A stretch of DNA of 64,000 nucleotides from Methanosarcina sp. UBA293 (lineage in GTDB: Archaea; Halobacteriota; Methanosarcinia; Methanosarcinales; Methanosarcinaceae): positions 43,869 through 107,868 of the forward strand of contig DALS01000060.1 in the NCBI GenBank assembly GCA_002499445.1. Reading direction: 5' to 3'. Each line of letters opens with the position of its first letter. Within the stretch, counting starts at the first letter, position 1. The position numbers and the translations under genes were made by a program. Positions 28,025 through 36,757 of the stretch are shown here, piece by piece. Under the pieces are notes generated by a model, which was given only the letters and a program-made list of their open reading frames with translations, was not told where the DNA came from and made no database searches.

Positions 28025-28369
28025 CTGGCAAACTATAGAAGCAATATAAGAAAGAGAAAAGCAGGAACCGGAAGTCTCGCTACCTCTACTCAGGAAGTGA
28101 CAAGGGTACGTACTCCGCGCAAGGAAAACCATGAAGTTCTGGCAACAGTTTCAAGTTTACTTGGCTCAAAAAGAGTTACATTACAGTGTATGGACGGAGT
28201 CGTTCGCATGGGCAGAATTCCAGGATCAAAGAATAAGAAAATGTGGATCCGCGAGGGAGACGTAGTAATCGTTGCTCCTTGGGAAATTCAGGATTCCAAA
28301 GCCGATGTGATCTGGAAATACACAAGACCTCAGGTCGAATGGCTTGAGAGAAAAGGATACCTAAGATAA
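28025..28369 (+). CDS. translation initiation factor aIF1A, copy 1 (CTG start)
   Basis: aIF1A is the archaeal homologue of eIF1A/IF1; it binds the 30S A site during initiation. The S1-like OB fold is LATVSSLLGSKRVTLQCMDG then VVRMGRIPGSKNKKMWIREGD and DSKADVIWKYTRPQ. The first ATG (28097) would cut off the basic N-terminal tail. Aligning with copy 2 puts the start at CTG 28025-28027: TGAGGAATCAACCTGGCAAA here against TGAGGAATTAACTTGGCTAA there, followed by ANYRSNIRKRK against ANYRSTIRKRK. This gives 114 residues, the usual length. A CUG start in an initiation-factor gene is notable and may be autoregulatory. Confidence 0.85.
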   Translation: MANYRSNIRKRKAGTGSLATSTQEVTRVRTPRKENHEVLATVSSLLGSKRVTLQCMDGVVRMGRIPGSKNKKMWIREGDVVIVAPWEIQDSKADVIWKYTRPQVEWLERKGYLR

Positions 28370-28894
28370 GTAATAGCAATAGCATATAACAAATACAATA
28401 AACTATATAAATACAATAAACTATATAAATATAGTAAAACTATATAGCTATAATAAAACTATATTATCTCGAAGAAATTATACCGTCATAATTATATATT
28501 CAGGATTTACCAGTTTTCGGTTAAATCTCTCTCTTTGTTTTCATATTTATTAATTAAATGTTTAACTTTAACCTATTAAAACGTTTAAACATTTTTAGTC
28601 AATAATTTTTAGTCAATATAATTTATCTTTAATTTTATTAATTCATTAATCACTCAACTTGCTGTTAATCCTTTTAATCTTGTTAGTTTATTATTTAATT
28701 TCTTTATCTTCTCTGTCTTTCTATATTCTCTATCTTACTTATCAAGTTGAACTTTCAACTGTAATTCCTGCAGTAAACGACTGCCTATAAAAAAATAAAA
28801 ATGTTGGGGTTAAATAAAGGTTATTCTGAGGAGAAAAGTCCAATTTGATTGATCCTGGTTTTTATGAGTAAGACTTATATAATTTGACAGTATA
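28370..28894. other. A+T-rich intergenic region upstream of zinc-ribbon gene 3
   Basis: No gene is seen. A 16-17 bp unit containing ATACAATAAACTATATAA is repeated about three times near 28391-28460. GACTTATATAATTTG near 28871-28885 is a TATA candidate for the downstream gene. Confidence 0.5.
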
Positions 28895-29021
28895 CTAAGC
28901 GTGAAAATAAAGAGATGTATAATCTGTTATTAAAAACTAATTTTTCTGTTTTTAATCAAAGAGTAATATACAGTCTTATTTTTAAACTATTTACTATCCG
29001 CTATAAGCGAAGGTGAAAGAA
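28895..29021 (+). promoter_or_regulatory. conserved two-hairpin leader, copy 3
   Basis: Third copy of the leader. It begins GTGAAAATAAAGAGATGTATAA. Hairpin A: ATTAAAAAC (28929-28937) with GTTTTTAAT (28948-28956). Hairpin B: TCCGC-TATAA-GCGAA (28997-29011) has one C-A mismatch, so masking of the AAGGTG ribosome site should be weaker than in copies 1 and 2. Confidence 0.65.
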
Positions 29022-29210
29022 ATGGCTTTTAATGACAGAGAAAACTCCTTCAGGGGAAGAGACAGCAATCGCAGAGGTTTCGGAGGCCCCAGAGAAATGC
29101 ATGACGCAATCTGTTCTGACTGTGGCGCTGAAACTCAGGTGCCTTTTACACCCGATCCTGACAGACCAGTTTACTGCAGGGATTGTCTTCCTAACTATAG
29201 GAGACTCTAA
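29022..29210 (+). CDS. CxxC-x17-CxxC zinc-ribbon protein, copy 3
   Basis: A 62-residue third paralogue with a shorter Arg/Gly-rich N-terminus (NSFRGRDSNRRGFGG), then CSDC-x17-CRDC and LPNYRRL at the end. I start at ATG 29022 (MAFNDRENS) because AAGGTG lies 7-12 bases upstream; the in-frame GTG at 29013 is part of that ribosome site. aIF1A copy 2 follows after 220 bp, mirroring the zinc-ribbon/aIF1A pair upstream and pointing to a block duplication. Confidence 0.82.
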   Translation: MAFNDRENSFRGRDSNRRGFGGPREMHDAICSDCGAETQVPFTPDPDRPVYCRDCLPNYRRL

Positions 29211-29430
29211 TATTATTTACACCGAGTGTTAATTATAAGACTCAATCTATTTTGAGGCTTAGTCTGAATTGACGCTCAGTTAGTTTTCAACACTTACTTT
29301 TATTCTCTTTGTATTTTTAGCTTCTATTCAGATTTTTTGAGAACCAAAAGATAACATTAAAGTCCACGTCTATAAAATTACGAAGTATTAAAAATTATCG
29401 AAATAAGAAATCAGGAACTGAGGAATTAAC

Positions 29431-29781
29431 TTGGCTAATTACAGAAGCACTATCAGGAAAAGAAAAATAGGATCGAATAAAACGGTAGGTGCAGGAGATA
29501 CTCCTGAAGTAACAAGGGTACGCACACCTCGTAAAGATAGAAACGAAGTCCTGGCAACAGTATCAAGTTTACTTGGCTCAAAAAGAGTTACATTACAGTG
29601 TATGGATGGAGTTGTTCGCATGGGCCGGATTCCAGGCTCTAAAAAGAAGAGGATGTGGATTCGCGAAGGCGATGTCGTCATAGCCAATCCGTGGGAGGTT
29701 CAGGATTCCAAAGCCGATGTTACCTGGAAATATACAAGACCTCAGGTCGAATGGCTTGAAAGAAAAGGGTACCTTAATTAA
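29431..29781 (+). CDS. translation initiation factor aIF1A, copy 2 (TTG start)
   Basis: A 116-residue full-length aIF1A. It starts on TTG after TGAGGAATTAAC and has the basic N-terminal tail ANYRSTIRKRKIGSNKTVG, then the OB fold nearly identical to copy 1 from VTRVRTPRK to WLERKGYL. It differs most in residues 10-27 of the tail. Two aIF1A copies per genome region is unusual; with the paired zinc-ribbon genes it suggests a duplicated regulatory unit. Which copy is the housekeeping factor cannot be told. Confidence 0.92.
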   Translation: MANYRSTIRKRKIGSNKTVGAGDTPEVTRVRTPRKDRNEVLATVSSLLGSKRVTLQCMDGVVRMGRIPGSKKKRMWIREGDVVIANPWEVQDSKADVTWKYTRPQVEWLERKGYLN

Positions 29782-30154
29782 GAACCGCCTAAGTTTCTAA
29801 AATAAAAAATCTAGAATTAAATTGAAAATCACCGAGACGATATATTGAAATTATGTTTTTAAGAGTCCCACAGCCAACAAGAAATTAATGTGGGAAAAAC
29901 GTCTCATTTTAACCTTCTAACCTTGTTTTTCTGAACTTAATCGTTTGATTCAAAAGCTTTTAGCTCCATATAAACTATTTTGCTATTCTTAATCTTTTTT
30001 AATCTCTTTAAGTCACTTCTGTTTTTAAAGCACCTAGTTTCGTATTAACGCTTAAAGCTTCTTCAAACATTTTAGTCTCATTTTGTAATTTTGGTATCAT
30101 TTTACGTTTTTATTCCGTTTTAGTATTTTCTGTAATAATTTAACAGTCATCGCC
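29782..30154. other. 373-bp convergent intergenic region
   Basis: Between convergent aIF1A and ALDH-like genes. It is T-rich on the plus strand (TTTTTAATCTCTTTAAGTC and similar runs), compatible with oligo-T transcription stops in both directions. No gene or clear hairpin seen. Confidence 0.4.
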
Positions 30155-31519
30155 TTACCTGTTGACCACAACCGTCTTTAAATTCACAAATTCTTTAAGC
30201 CCATAGTGAGAAAGTTCTCTCCCAATCCCAGATTTCTTTATCCCGCCAAAAGGCAGCCTTGGATTGAATTCTACCATTCCGTTGATAACCACAAATCCGG
30301 ATTTTATCCTTTTTGCCAAATTCTGGGCCCTTTCAAGGTCTTGAGACCAGATTTCGGCTCCAAGCCCAAACTCTGTGGAGTTTGCAACTATGACGGCTTC
30401 GCCCTCATCCTTTACTGTGATCACTGTAGCAATGGGTCCAAAAACCTCTACATTACAGGCTTTCATATCAGTACTGGCTGCAGGGATAAGAGTAGGCCTG
30501 AAGAAGAAACCCTTACTATGCTCCTCTCCATAAACGTGGGGTTCAGCGCCTTTCTTTTTCGCATCTTTCAAGATTCTCTCGAGACTGTCAATGAATTCTT
30601 TCTTTGCAAGTGGACCGATATCGGTTTCCTCGTCCATAGGATCTCCGACTTTCAGTTCCTGTATTTCAAGCTCAAATGCCTCAATAAAGTCCACAACAAT
30701 ATCCTCTACAATAATAAATCGCTTGGCAGCAGTGCTACTCTGCCCGGTATTGTGGAAACTGGACCGTACTGCAACTTGCGCAGCTCTCTCAATATCTGCG
30801 TCTTCAAGCACTATGAAAGGGTCCGAGCCTCCTAGTTCCAATACAAGAGGCTTGACCAATCCTCCTACAAGTTCCCCTATCTCTGAACCTGTGACTATAT
30901 TGCCGGTGAGGGATACTCCATCTACCATTTCCTCTTCAATAATTTCCATGGCAGTCTTCGAGTCAATTAACAGGGTATTGAAGACGTTTTCAGGAAATCC
31001 GGCTTTATGAAAGACTTTTTCTATTTCCAGTGCCGACCTTGGCACATTCGAAGCATGCTTGATTACGCAAACATTTCCTGTGCACATAGCAGGTACTGCA
31101 AACCTGAAAACCTGCAAGAATGGAAAACTCCAGGATATGACCCCGAAAATTATCCCCAGAGGCTCAAAAGTTACATAGCTTTTCTCAGTTCCTGTATCTA
31201 CAAGCTCATCTTTCAGAAACCCAACTGCGTTTTCCGCATAGTAATCACAGAGCCAAGCGCAATTCTCAATCTCTTCCCTGGATTGCCTAATAGGTTTTCC
31301 CGTTTCCTTCGTAATAATTTCAGCATAAACATCGACATTCTGTCTAAGAACTTGCCCAGCCTTAAAAATATATTTTGTTCTTTCTTCAGCAGAAAACGAA
31401 CTCCACCCTGAAAAAGCAGCTCTGGAGCTTTCAATTCTGGATTCGCATTCATCAAAAGAAAAAAGGTCATAGGTCCAGTTTACCTCTTCAGTATAAGGAT
31501 TAACGGATCTCATTTTCAC
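30155..31519 (-). CDS. aldehyde dehydrogenase-like protein lacking the catalytic cysteine
   Basis: The 454-residue protein has the ALDH fold of the succinate-semialdehyde dehydrogenase type: PLGIIFGVISWSFPF, the NAD-site segment VIKHASNVPRSAL, SLTGNIVTGSEIGEL, the general base in LELGGSDPF, EVFGPIATV and FGGIKKSGIGREL. The nucleophile motif, normally G-Q-x-C, reads NTGQSSTAAKR: codon AGC (Ser) replaces Cys. The oxyanion-hole Asn of the usual W-N-F-P is also Ser (SWSFP). Normal dehydrogenase chemistry is therefore doubtful; it may be a regulatory or esterase-like relative. GTG start behind GGGGGAG; ATG 31513 is also possible. Confidence 0.85.
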   Translation of the reverse strand: MKMRSVNPYTEEVNWTYDLFSFDECESRIESSRAAFSGWSSFSAEERTKYIFKAGQVLRQNVDVYAEIITKETGKPIRQSREEIENCAWLCDYYAENAVGFLKDELVDTGTEKSYVTFEPLGIIFGVISWSFPFLQVFRFAVPAMCTGNVCVIKHASNVPRSALEIEKVFHKAGFPENVFNTLLIDSKTAMEIIEEEMVDGVSLTGNIVTGSEIGELVGGLVKPLVLELGGSDPFIVLEDADIERAAQVAVRSSFHNTGQSSTAAKRFIIVEDIVVDFIEAFELEIQELKVGDPMDEETDIGPLAKKEFIDSLERILKDAKKKGAEPHVYGEEHSKGFFFRPTLIPAASTDMKACNVEVFGPIATVITVKDEGEAVIVANSTEFGLGAEIWSQDLERAQNLAKRIKSGFVVINGMVEFNPRLPFGGIKKSGIGRELSHYGLKEFVNLKTVVVNR

Positions 31520-31776
31520 GATTTCTCCCCCAAAAAGTCATTTAATAATATTGGAATTCCCGATATTATAACTTGAGGAAATTGGGCAGAAAATGAATAT
31601 CCTGAGTTTTAAGCTTATTCAGAAGATCCGATAAGAGAGAAATATCCTGACTATTGACTAGATTTTCATGAATCAAGAGAAATTAAGTTCAGAATCTAGC
31701 AGTAATTGTTATAAAACCTCAATATCAATTATAAAGCATCTATTATAAAACACATTAATTAAAGTGGAGGGAAAAT

Positions 31777-32160
31777 ATGAGAAAAGCACTCGTTATATTG
31801 ATAGTGTTGTTCGGCGTGTTCCTCGCAATAGGATGCGCTGGTCAGAAAGAGGGAGCTCCAAATGTAACAGGAACTCCAAAAGAGGCTGTAACGGCAGTTG
31901 AAGTAGTAACTGGAGCTAAAGCTGTAACTCCGGTTCAGGAAGTAGTAGTTGAGACTGCAGTTGTAAAAGAAACTCCTGTTACAGAAGTAACTCCAGCTCA
32001 TGCAGTTACTGGAGTTGAAAATGTAACTGCAAGAGAAAATGTAACTGCAAGGCGAACTGGAACCGAAATGGTAACTCCAATGGTAACTCCAGCTAGAAAC
32101 GCTACAAATGTCACTGGTGGGGGTGGAGTGATTAAAGTAACTCCAAGCAAAGGTGTCTAA
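31777..32160 (+). CDS. low-complexity Val/Thr-rich lipoprotein
   Basis: A 127-residue predicted surface lipoprotein. Residues 1-20 are a signal peptide ending in the lipobox AIGC at about residues 17-20. The rest has no folded domain: it is a Val/Thr/Pro/Ala-rich repeat with recurring VTP, VTG and NVTA units and several N-x-T sequons that could be glycosylated (NVTG, NVTA, NATN). The DNA is built of GTAACT/GTTACT-type repeats. A strong GTGGAGGGAAAAT ribosome site precedes the ATG. Function unknown; such repeats vary in number between strains. Confidence 0.7.
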   Translation: MRKALVILIVLFGVFLAIGCAGQKEGAPNVTGTPKEAVTAVEVVTGAKAVTPVQEVVVETAVVKETPVTEVTPAHAVTGVENVTARENVTARRTGTEMVTPMVTPARNATNVTGGGGVIKVTPSKGV

Positions 32161-32696
32161 TTAAGTAACTGGTAGATATGGGCAGGTAATCCAGAAACTC
32201 TGAGTCAAGATGAATTATCAAGTTATAATCAGAAATCATCGGAATCTGCCCATAATACAAAACTTTTACGCGTGAGCCTGTATTTATAGTGCCTTTTTGA
32301 TGTACTTTAAATGCCTTGTTCTGCGATTAAAAGAAAACTTAAACCTGAAAAGTAAACGCCTAATATTTAATTGACATTCCGCCTTCATAGAGCTACAGCA
32401 CTAAATAAATCCATAAAAAATAGTCATGAGACTAGTTATGAGACAACTCATCTAAAAAATCTTAAAAACATGAGAATTTCTGCGGGGTTCTTAGGAGCGA
32501 CGCAAGTGTGACAGTAATTCTGACCCTCCCAGCAGCCTCCTGAAGGTCCGGAAAACAGAAACGATCTTACAAAAGAATACGGAAGAGAGGGTTTTTGTTT
32601 CCTCGCCAAGCTAATGGATACTTTAAATTACTATTTAACCAACCTTAACCAACCTGAAAAAAATAAGCTCAGGATTGTTTCAAAAAATTAAAAAAA
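32161..32696. other. 536-bp convergent intergenic region
   Basis: No gene is seen between the lipoprotein and the HEAT-repeat gene. A more G+C-rich patch at about 32505-32560 (GAGCGACGCAAGTGTGACAG and CCCTCCCAGCAGCCTCCTGA) differs from its surroundings but matches nothing I recognise. Confidence 0.4.
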
Positions 32697-34340
32697 TTAA
32701 TCACATTTCAACCTCAACTTCATCCCGCAAAAAGGACAGAAATTGGGAGCAATGGGAAGATTCAGGTTTCTTGAGCAATATTGGCAGTTAAGCCCAATGT
32801 CCTTTTTCTCTCTTGAGTCTACACTTTGATGGACTCGGGACTCTTCGGTCTCTTCAACAGAAATTGAGAGTTCAAGCTCTTTTAGAGATTTCATATTCTG
32901 GATATCACCTGATAGATTTGAAGTTTTAATCCGAACTTCAGAATCACCATCCTTCAGGCAGCTTCTTAGGACAGAGTCCTCATCAGAGATTTCGGTCTCA
33001 ATAAAACCTCTTACTGGAGTTAAATTGGATTTATTAATTCCTTTGAGAGCCTTTAACGCAGCCCTTCTTATGTATGCATCTGGACTTTCAGCCGCTCGGA
33101 CAAGCCCTGAGATTGCTTCAGGGGTTCCAATCTTCTCAAGTGAGCAGATCGAGACTTTTTGCATCAGGCTTTCAGATCCCTCAAGGATTTTTATCAGTTC
33201 CGGAACAGCCTGCTGTGCTTTAATATCTCCGAGTGCTGAAGCCGCAGCTTCTCTCACTGCTATTTTTGTGTCGTGAAGAGCTATTAAAAGACCTGAGATT
33301 GCCTCGGGAGTTCCTGTTTTTCCAAGTCCTAAAACTGCCGATTCCCTAACTGAATAATCAGGGTCGTTAAGAGCTTTAATTAGCCCATTTATAGCTTCAG
33401 GGGTCCCATTTTTCCCAAGGGCACAGGTAACTATTTTTCTTAAGGAGTTGTCATAAATATCTAGGGCTTTAACCAATCCTTGAGCCGCTTCAGGAGAACC
33501 AATATATCCCAAGGCATCTGCAGCACGGCTTCTCAGATACCAATCTGAGTCATCCAGAGCTTTCAAAAGCCCTGATACGGCTTCTTGTGTACCTATTTTT
33601 CCAAGGGTTTCAACTGAGTTTTTTCTCACATCCCTGCTCGAAGCATCGAGTGCCCTGATAAGTACAGGCACTGAAGTTGACGCACTAACGATTTTGCAAA
33701 GGGTTTCGGAAGCAGCTTCCTGAACAGATGGTCTAGGGTCCCTTAGGGTTTCCATTAACTCGTCAAGCACATCTGATTTACCCCTTTTTCCCAGGGTTTC
33801 AGAGGCTTGCTTTCTTGTTTTATTGTCCGAATTTTCAATTGTTTTTACCAGGCAGAGAGCAGCCTCATACGTGTCGATTTTTCCAAGAGCTACCACTGAA
33901 ATCCTTTTCAGCGAATCATCCGGATAAGCCAGAGCTTTCTCAAGGCCATAGACGGCTTCTACGGAACCTATCCTCATCAGGGATTTCACAGCTTCCTTCT
34001 GAACAAATTTATCTTTATCCCCAAAACCTTTAGTAATACCTGAAATCGCCTCAGGCGTGCCTATTCTCTCAAGGGATGCGATAGCAGCCTTTTTAACTGG
34101 ACTTTCAGGATCATTAAGCGCTTTTACAAGGCCAGGGACAACCCCATGCATGTTGAACTTTCCCAGAGCTTCTGCAACTGCAACTCTTACCCTTGGATTT
34201 GGGTCATCAAGTGCCTCAATTAGTGCGGGTAAAGCATAAGGATCTCCTAGCTTTCCAAGTTCTTCAGCAGCAATTACCCGGTTTCCTGCAAAGACTGAAC
34301 GTTCTAATTTCTTTATAAGATTCTTTATATCCCCATCCAT
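32697..34340 (-). CDS. PBS-lyase/HEAT-repeat protein with C-terminal zinc ribbon
   Basis: A 547-residue protein made of about 14 regular 31-residue PBS-lyase-type HEAT repeats (residues ~1-430), each close to GTPEAISGLLKALDD then S...VR..A..ALGKI. These are EZ-HEAT repeats, found in protein-protein adaptors. Residues ~430-515 are an acidic linker. The C-terminus is a four-Cys zinc ribbon, CQYC-x13-CPFC, at about 518-538. The start ATG has GGAGAGAAGGAAA upstream. No enzymatic motif. Highly regular repeats suggest recent internal duplication. Confidence 0.88.
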   Translation of the reverse strand: MDGDIKNLIKKLERSVFAGNRVIAAEELGKLGDPYALPALIEALDDPNPRVRVAVAEALGKFNMHGVVPGLVKALNDPESPVKKAAIASLERIGTPEAISGITKGFGDKDKFVQKEAVKSLMRIGSVEAVYGLEKALAYPDDSLKRISVVALGKIDTYEAALCLVKTIENSDNKTRKQASETLGKRGKSDVLDELMETLRDPRPSVQEAASETLCKIVSASTSVPVLIRALDASSRDVRKNSVETLGKIGTQEAVSGLLKALDDSDWYLRSRAADALGYIGSPEAAQGLVKALDIYDNSLRKIVTCALGKNGTPEAINGLIKALNDPDYSVRESAVLGLGKTGTPEAISGLLIALHDTKIAVREAAASALGDIKAQQAVPELIKILEGSESLMQKVSICSLEKIGTPEAISGLVRAAESPDAYIRRAALKALKGINKSNLTPVRGFIETEISDEDSVLRSCLKDGDSEVRIKTSNLSGDIQNMKSLKELELSISVEETEESRVHQSVDSREKKDIGLNCQYCSRNLNLPIAPNFCPFCGMKLRLKCD

Positions 34341-34708
34341 TTTCCTTCTCTCCCCCCATTAGTGTAAGGTTTTATCTGGATTAGTTTTAAAATAAATTGT
34401 TTTATAAGAGACGGCCAAATTAGCTTAAAATAAATAAGATGTCCTTTAGCCCGAAATTGTAAAACTGGCACTTATAAACCCAAGGCATTTTAACATAGTG
34501 ACCTATAATTTCTGCACAGCTGACCTATCTATTTAAATCGGGCTTGATAAATTGCAAATATCCCCCTCTTTATGAAATAAAATCCAGCCCTTTACATTCC
34601 GTATTTTTAAATATATTACATTCCAAGTTATATGAACGTTTAGACTATTAATATAAATAAAATGAAAATGTCTGAAAAGGAAAATAAATTAAAAGCTTTA
34701 CCAGAAAA
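34341..34708. other. 368-bp intergenic region
   Basis: A+T-rich. TTTAAATATATTACATTCC near 34607-34625 is TATA-like. It lies between the start of the HEAT-repeat gene and the 3' end of the interrupted kinase-type gene. No gene seen. Confidence 0.4.
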
Positions 34709-35037
34709 TCAATAAAGAGAGGCAGTAAGTGAGGGGAAATAATAATGAGCTGCAAGCAGGATAAATAGGCTAGATGCTGGCACCGTGATATTGTCGTCTA
34801 TATTCTCTACTCTCTCCACAAATGAACATATTACTCCTGCAAGCATCCCAGCAAAGCCCATTTTTGCGCCTATAACTATACAAAGCAAGAGCATGCCTGC
34901 AGTACCTTCCCAGGCTTTTGTCCTTTTTTTATATTTAAGGTTCCTAATTACTCTCGTAATCCCGTCTCCGTATGCCATGAAAAGCACCGGAACAACTTCA
35001 AGCCAGAAGCTCCTGTCAATATACCAGGTAAAAAGCA
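34709..35037 (-). pseudogene. 3' half of an interrupted diacylglycerol/polyprenol kinase-type membrane gene
   Basis: This reading frame encodes the C-terminal part of a CTP-transferase-type membrane kinase (dolichol/phytol/diacylglycerol kinase family): the motif AYGDGITRVIRNLKYKKRTK then AWEGTAGML is the family's G-D/K-K/E-G signature, followed by hydrophobic helices. Native sequence begins at LLFTWYIDRSFW; residues upstream of this in the open frame derive from the inserted element. The 5' half lies about 9 kb away at 44004-44383. Joining the halves at the shared TGCTTTTTAC gives an in-frame ...LIVLFTWYIDRSF..., so a single gene was split by integration. Confidence 0.85.
35028..35037. other. 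left attachment site core (attL)
   Basis: GTAAAAAGCA, identical to 44004-44013. The 17-bp sequence GCAAAAAGCGAGATAAT (35048-35064) just inside is matched, inverted and with one mismatch, by ATTATCTTGCTTTTTGC (43981-43997) just inside the right end; these may be integrase arm sites. Confidence 0.75.
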
Positions 35038-35069
35038 AAATATATATGCAAAAAGCGAGATAATACACT

Positions 35070-36425
35070 TTGATTGTCATGATTTTGGGGGACTTGCGTA
35101 TAGATTCTATTATTCGTCTTTGGATCGACAACATCAACGCAGCGAAACATACTGAGAGAAGTTACACACACTCGATGCAGCAGTATACAGAATTTACAAA
35201 TATGACACCGGGTGAACTCATCACAGAGGCAGAGCAGGAAATTTTAGCCGGGATGTTAACACGTCAAAGAAAGTTGAAAGGTTATCTAATCGGATTTAGA
35301 AAATTTTTGAAGGAGAAGGGGCTATCAGATCTGACAGTGCAGACACGGATTGCGGCCGTGAAAAGCTTTTATGAGTCGTATGATATACCAGTTCCGAAAT
35401 TAAAGGGAGAACGCCGGAGGGCAATAACAAAAGACTGCAATAACGGAGTGCCTGACAAAGCCGACCTTCAAGAATGCCTTAAAGTGTGTGATCCGCTCGA
35501 ACGCGCGGTGATGCTGACAGGGATATCGAGCGGACTTGCTTCGAATGAAATACGAGCATTGAAATTAAAAGATTTTAAAGCAGGATATGACTCGGAAACG
35601 AAAATAGTGACTTTACATATTACGAGACAGAAAACAAACACGCGATTTATAACGTTTTTAAGTCCGGAGTGTTCAAAGGTGATATTGGATTATTTGGCGT
35701 TTCGGGACAGGGAAGCAAAGGCAGAAGGACAGAAGAGGAAAAACCAGCTTGAAAAGCAAAGAACCACTGAAGAAAGTTACTTATTTATTGTCCGAAGCGT
35801 GCCCGACGAATACATAGAAACCCATAACGAAGAACTTCGAAAACTATCTGAGAACTCTATTATAAAAATGTATAGATCAATTTCTACAAAAGCCAGGAAG
35901 AACACAGAATCGGGGGCGTATAACGCTATTAGAAGTCACTGTATGAGAAAATATTATAATTCTACTCTTATTAATTCCGGATGTGATTCTTTTTTCTGCG
36001 AATTCACTCTAGGGCACACGTTAGACGGCACGAGACGTGCATATTTTCAAGCAAGCCCTGAGAAGCTCCGTGAACAATACATCAAGTATGCACCGTATCT
36101 GACAATCGAGAAAAGTTTAGACGTTGCAACAAGTCCAGAATATCAGAAAATTGTCAGAGAGAACGACGTGTTAAGGGCAGAAACAGCGCGGCACATCGTG
36201 GAGCGAAAAGAAATCGCAAGTGTGGAAATTAGATTAAAACGAATGGCAGAAAGGCAACTAAAGTCTGACTTTTTGAACATCGATATTGCCATGAAATCCG
36301 GCACAATCACCGAGGAAGACGGGGAATTACAAAAAGGGATTTTAAAAATCGGGTTTAAAATCGATACGGGGGAATTATCGGAAGCAGAAGGCAATGAGCA
36401 AATAGAAAAACTTTTAAATTCGTAA
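35070..36425 (+). CDS. tyrosine recombinase (integrase) of the element
   Basis: The 451-residue integrase catalyses site-specific recombination at the flanking GTAAAAAGCA sites. Residues ~15-100 form an N-terminal SAM-like DNA-binding domain (WIDNINAAKHTERSYTHSMQ). The catalytic domain shows Arg I in SSGLASNEIRALKL (~160), the H-x-x-R box as HCMRKYYNST (~298), then LGHTLDGTRRAYFQ with the GH pair and the nucleophile Tyr (~325). The last ~100 residues are charged and helical. The start is TTG at 35070; ATG at 35079 or TTG at 35094 (after GGGGG) are alternatives. It lies 33 bp inside attL, the usual arrangement. Confidence 0.92.
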   Translation: MIVMILGDLRIDSIIRLWIDNINAAKHTERSYTHSMQQYTEFTNMTPGELITEAEQEILAGMLTRQRKLKGYLIGFRKFLKEKGLSDLTVQTRIAAVKSFYESYDIPVPKLKGERRRAITKDCNNGVPDKADLQECLKVCDPLERAVMLTGISSGLASNEIRALKLKDFKAGYDSETKIVTLHITRQKTNTRFITFLSPECSKVILDYLAFRDREAKAEGQKRKNQLEKQRTTEESYLFIVRSVPDEYIETHNEELRKLSENSIIKMYRSISTKARKNTESGAYNAIRSHCMRKYYNSTLINSGCDSFFCEFTLGHTLDGTRRAYFQASPEKLREQYIKYAPYLTIEKSLDVATSPEYQKIVRENDVLRAETARHIVERKEIASVEIRLKRMAERQLKSDFLNIDIAMKSGTITEEDGELQKGILKIGFKIDTGELSEAEGNEQIEKLLNS

Positions 36426-36560
36426 ACGGGCGATCAAATTAAATTAGATTTTATCTAACTTTTCTTTTTTTCAAAGGGACTTGGTATCGTTTGCCGCTAA
36501 ATGGGTTTTTTGTGACAATTGCCGAGATATTTCTTTTGAATTTCATGAAATATAGAAAAA

Positions 36561-36600
36561 TATCGTACATTTTAAGTACTTTTGGTACATAAATAGTACT
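36561..36600. promoter_or_regulatory. two tandem 20-bp units with four GTAC boxes
   Basis: GTAC occurs at 36565, 36576, 36585 and 36596, giving two 20-bp units of the form GTACAT-N4-AGTACT. The array lies between the integrase and the RHH gene, about 110 bp upstream of the TATA-like ACTATATAATG (36710-36720). Tandem short palindromes are typical operators of RHH repressors; the neighbouring RHH protein is the obvious candidate ligand. Confidence 0.45.
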
Positions 36601-36757
36601 AATCAAAGCTTTTCAGACCTGCCACTGAAGGCAAAAACGACATTCACTGCTTTTTTCTCATAGCTTTAGCTCACATTCTCCAAAAGTTTTAAATAGTTTC
36701 AGACCAATATACTATATAATGAGACGCAGTTATGAAAAATCAGGAATGTGAAAGAAA

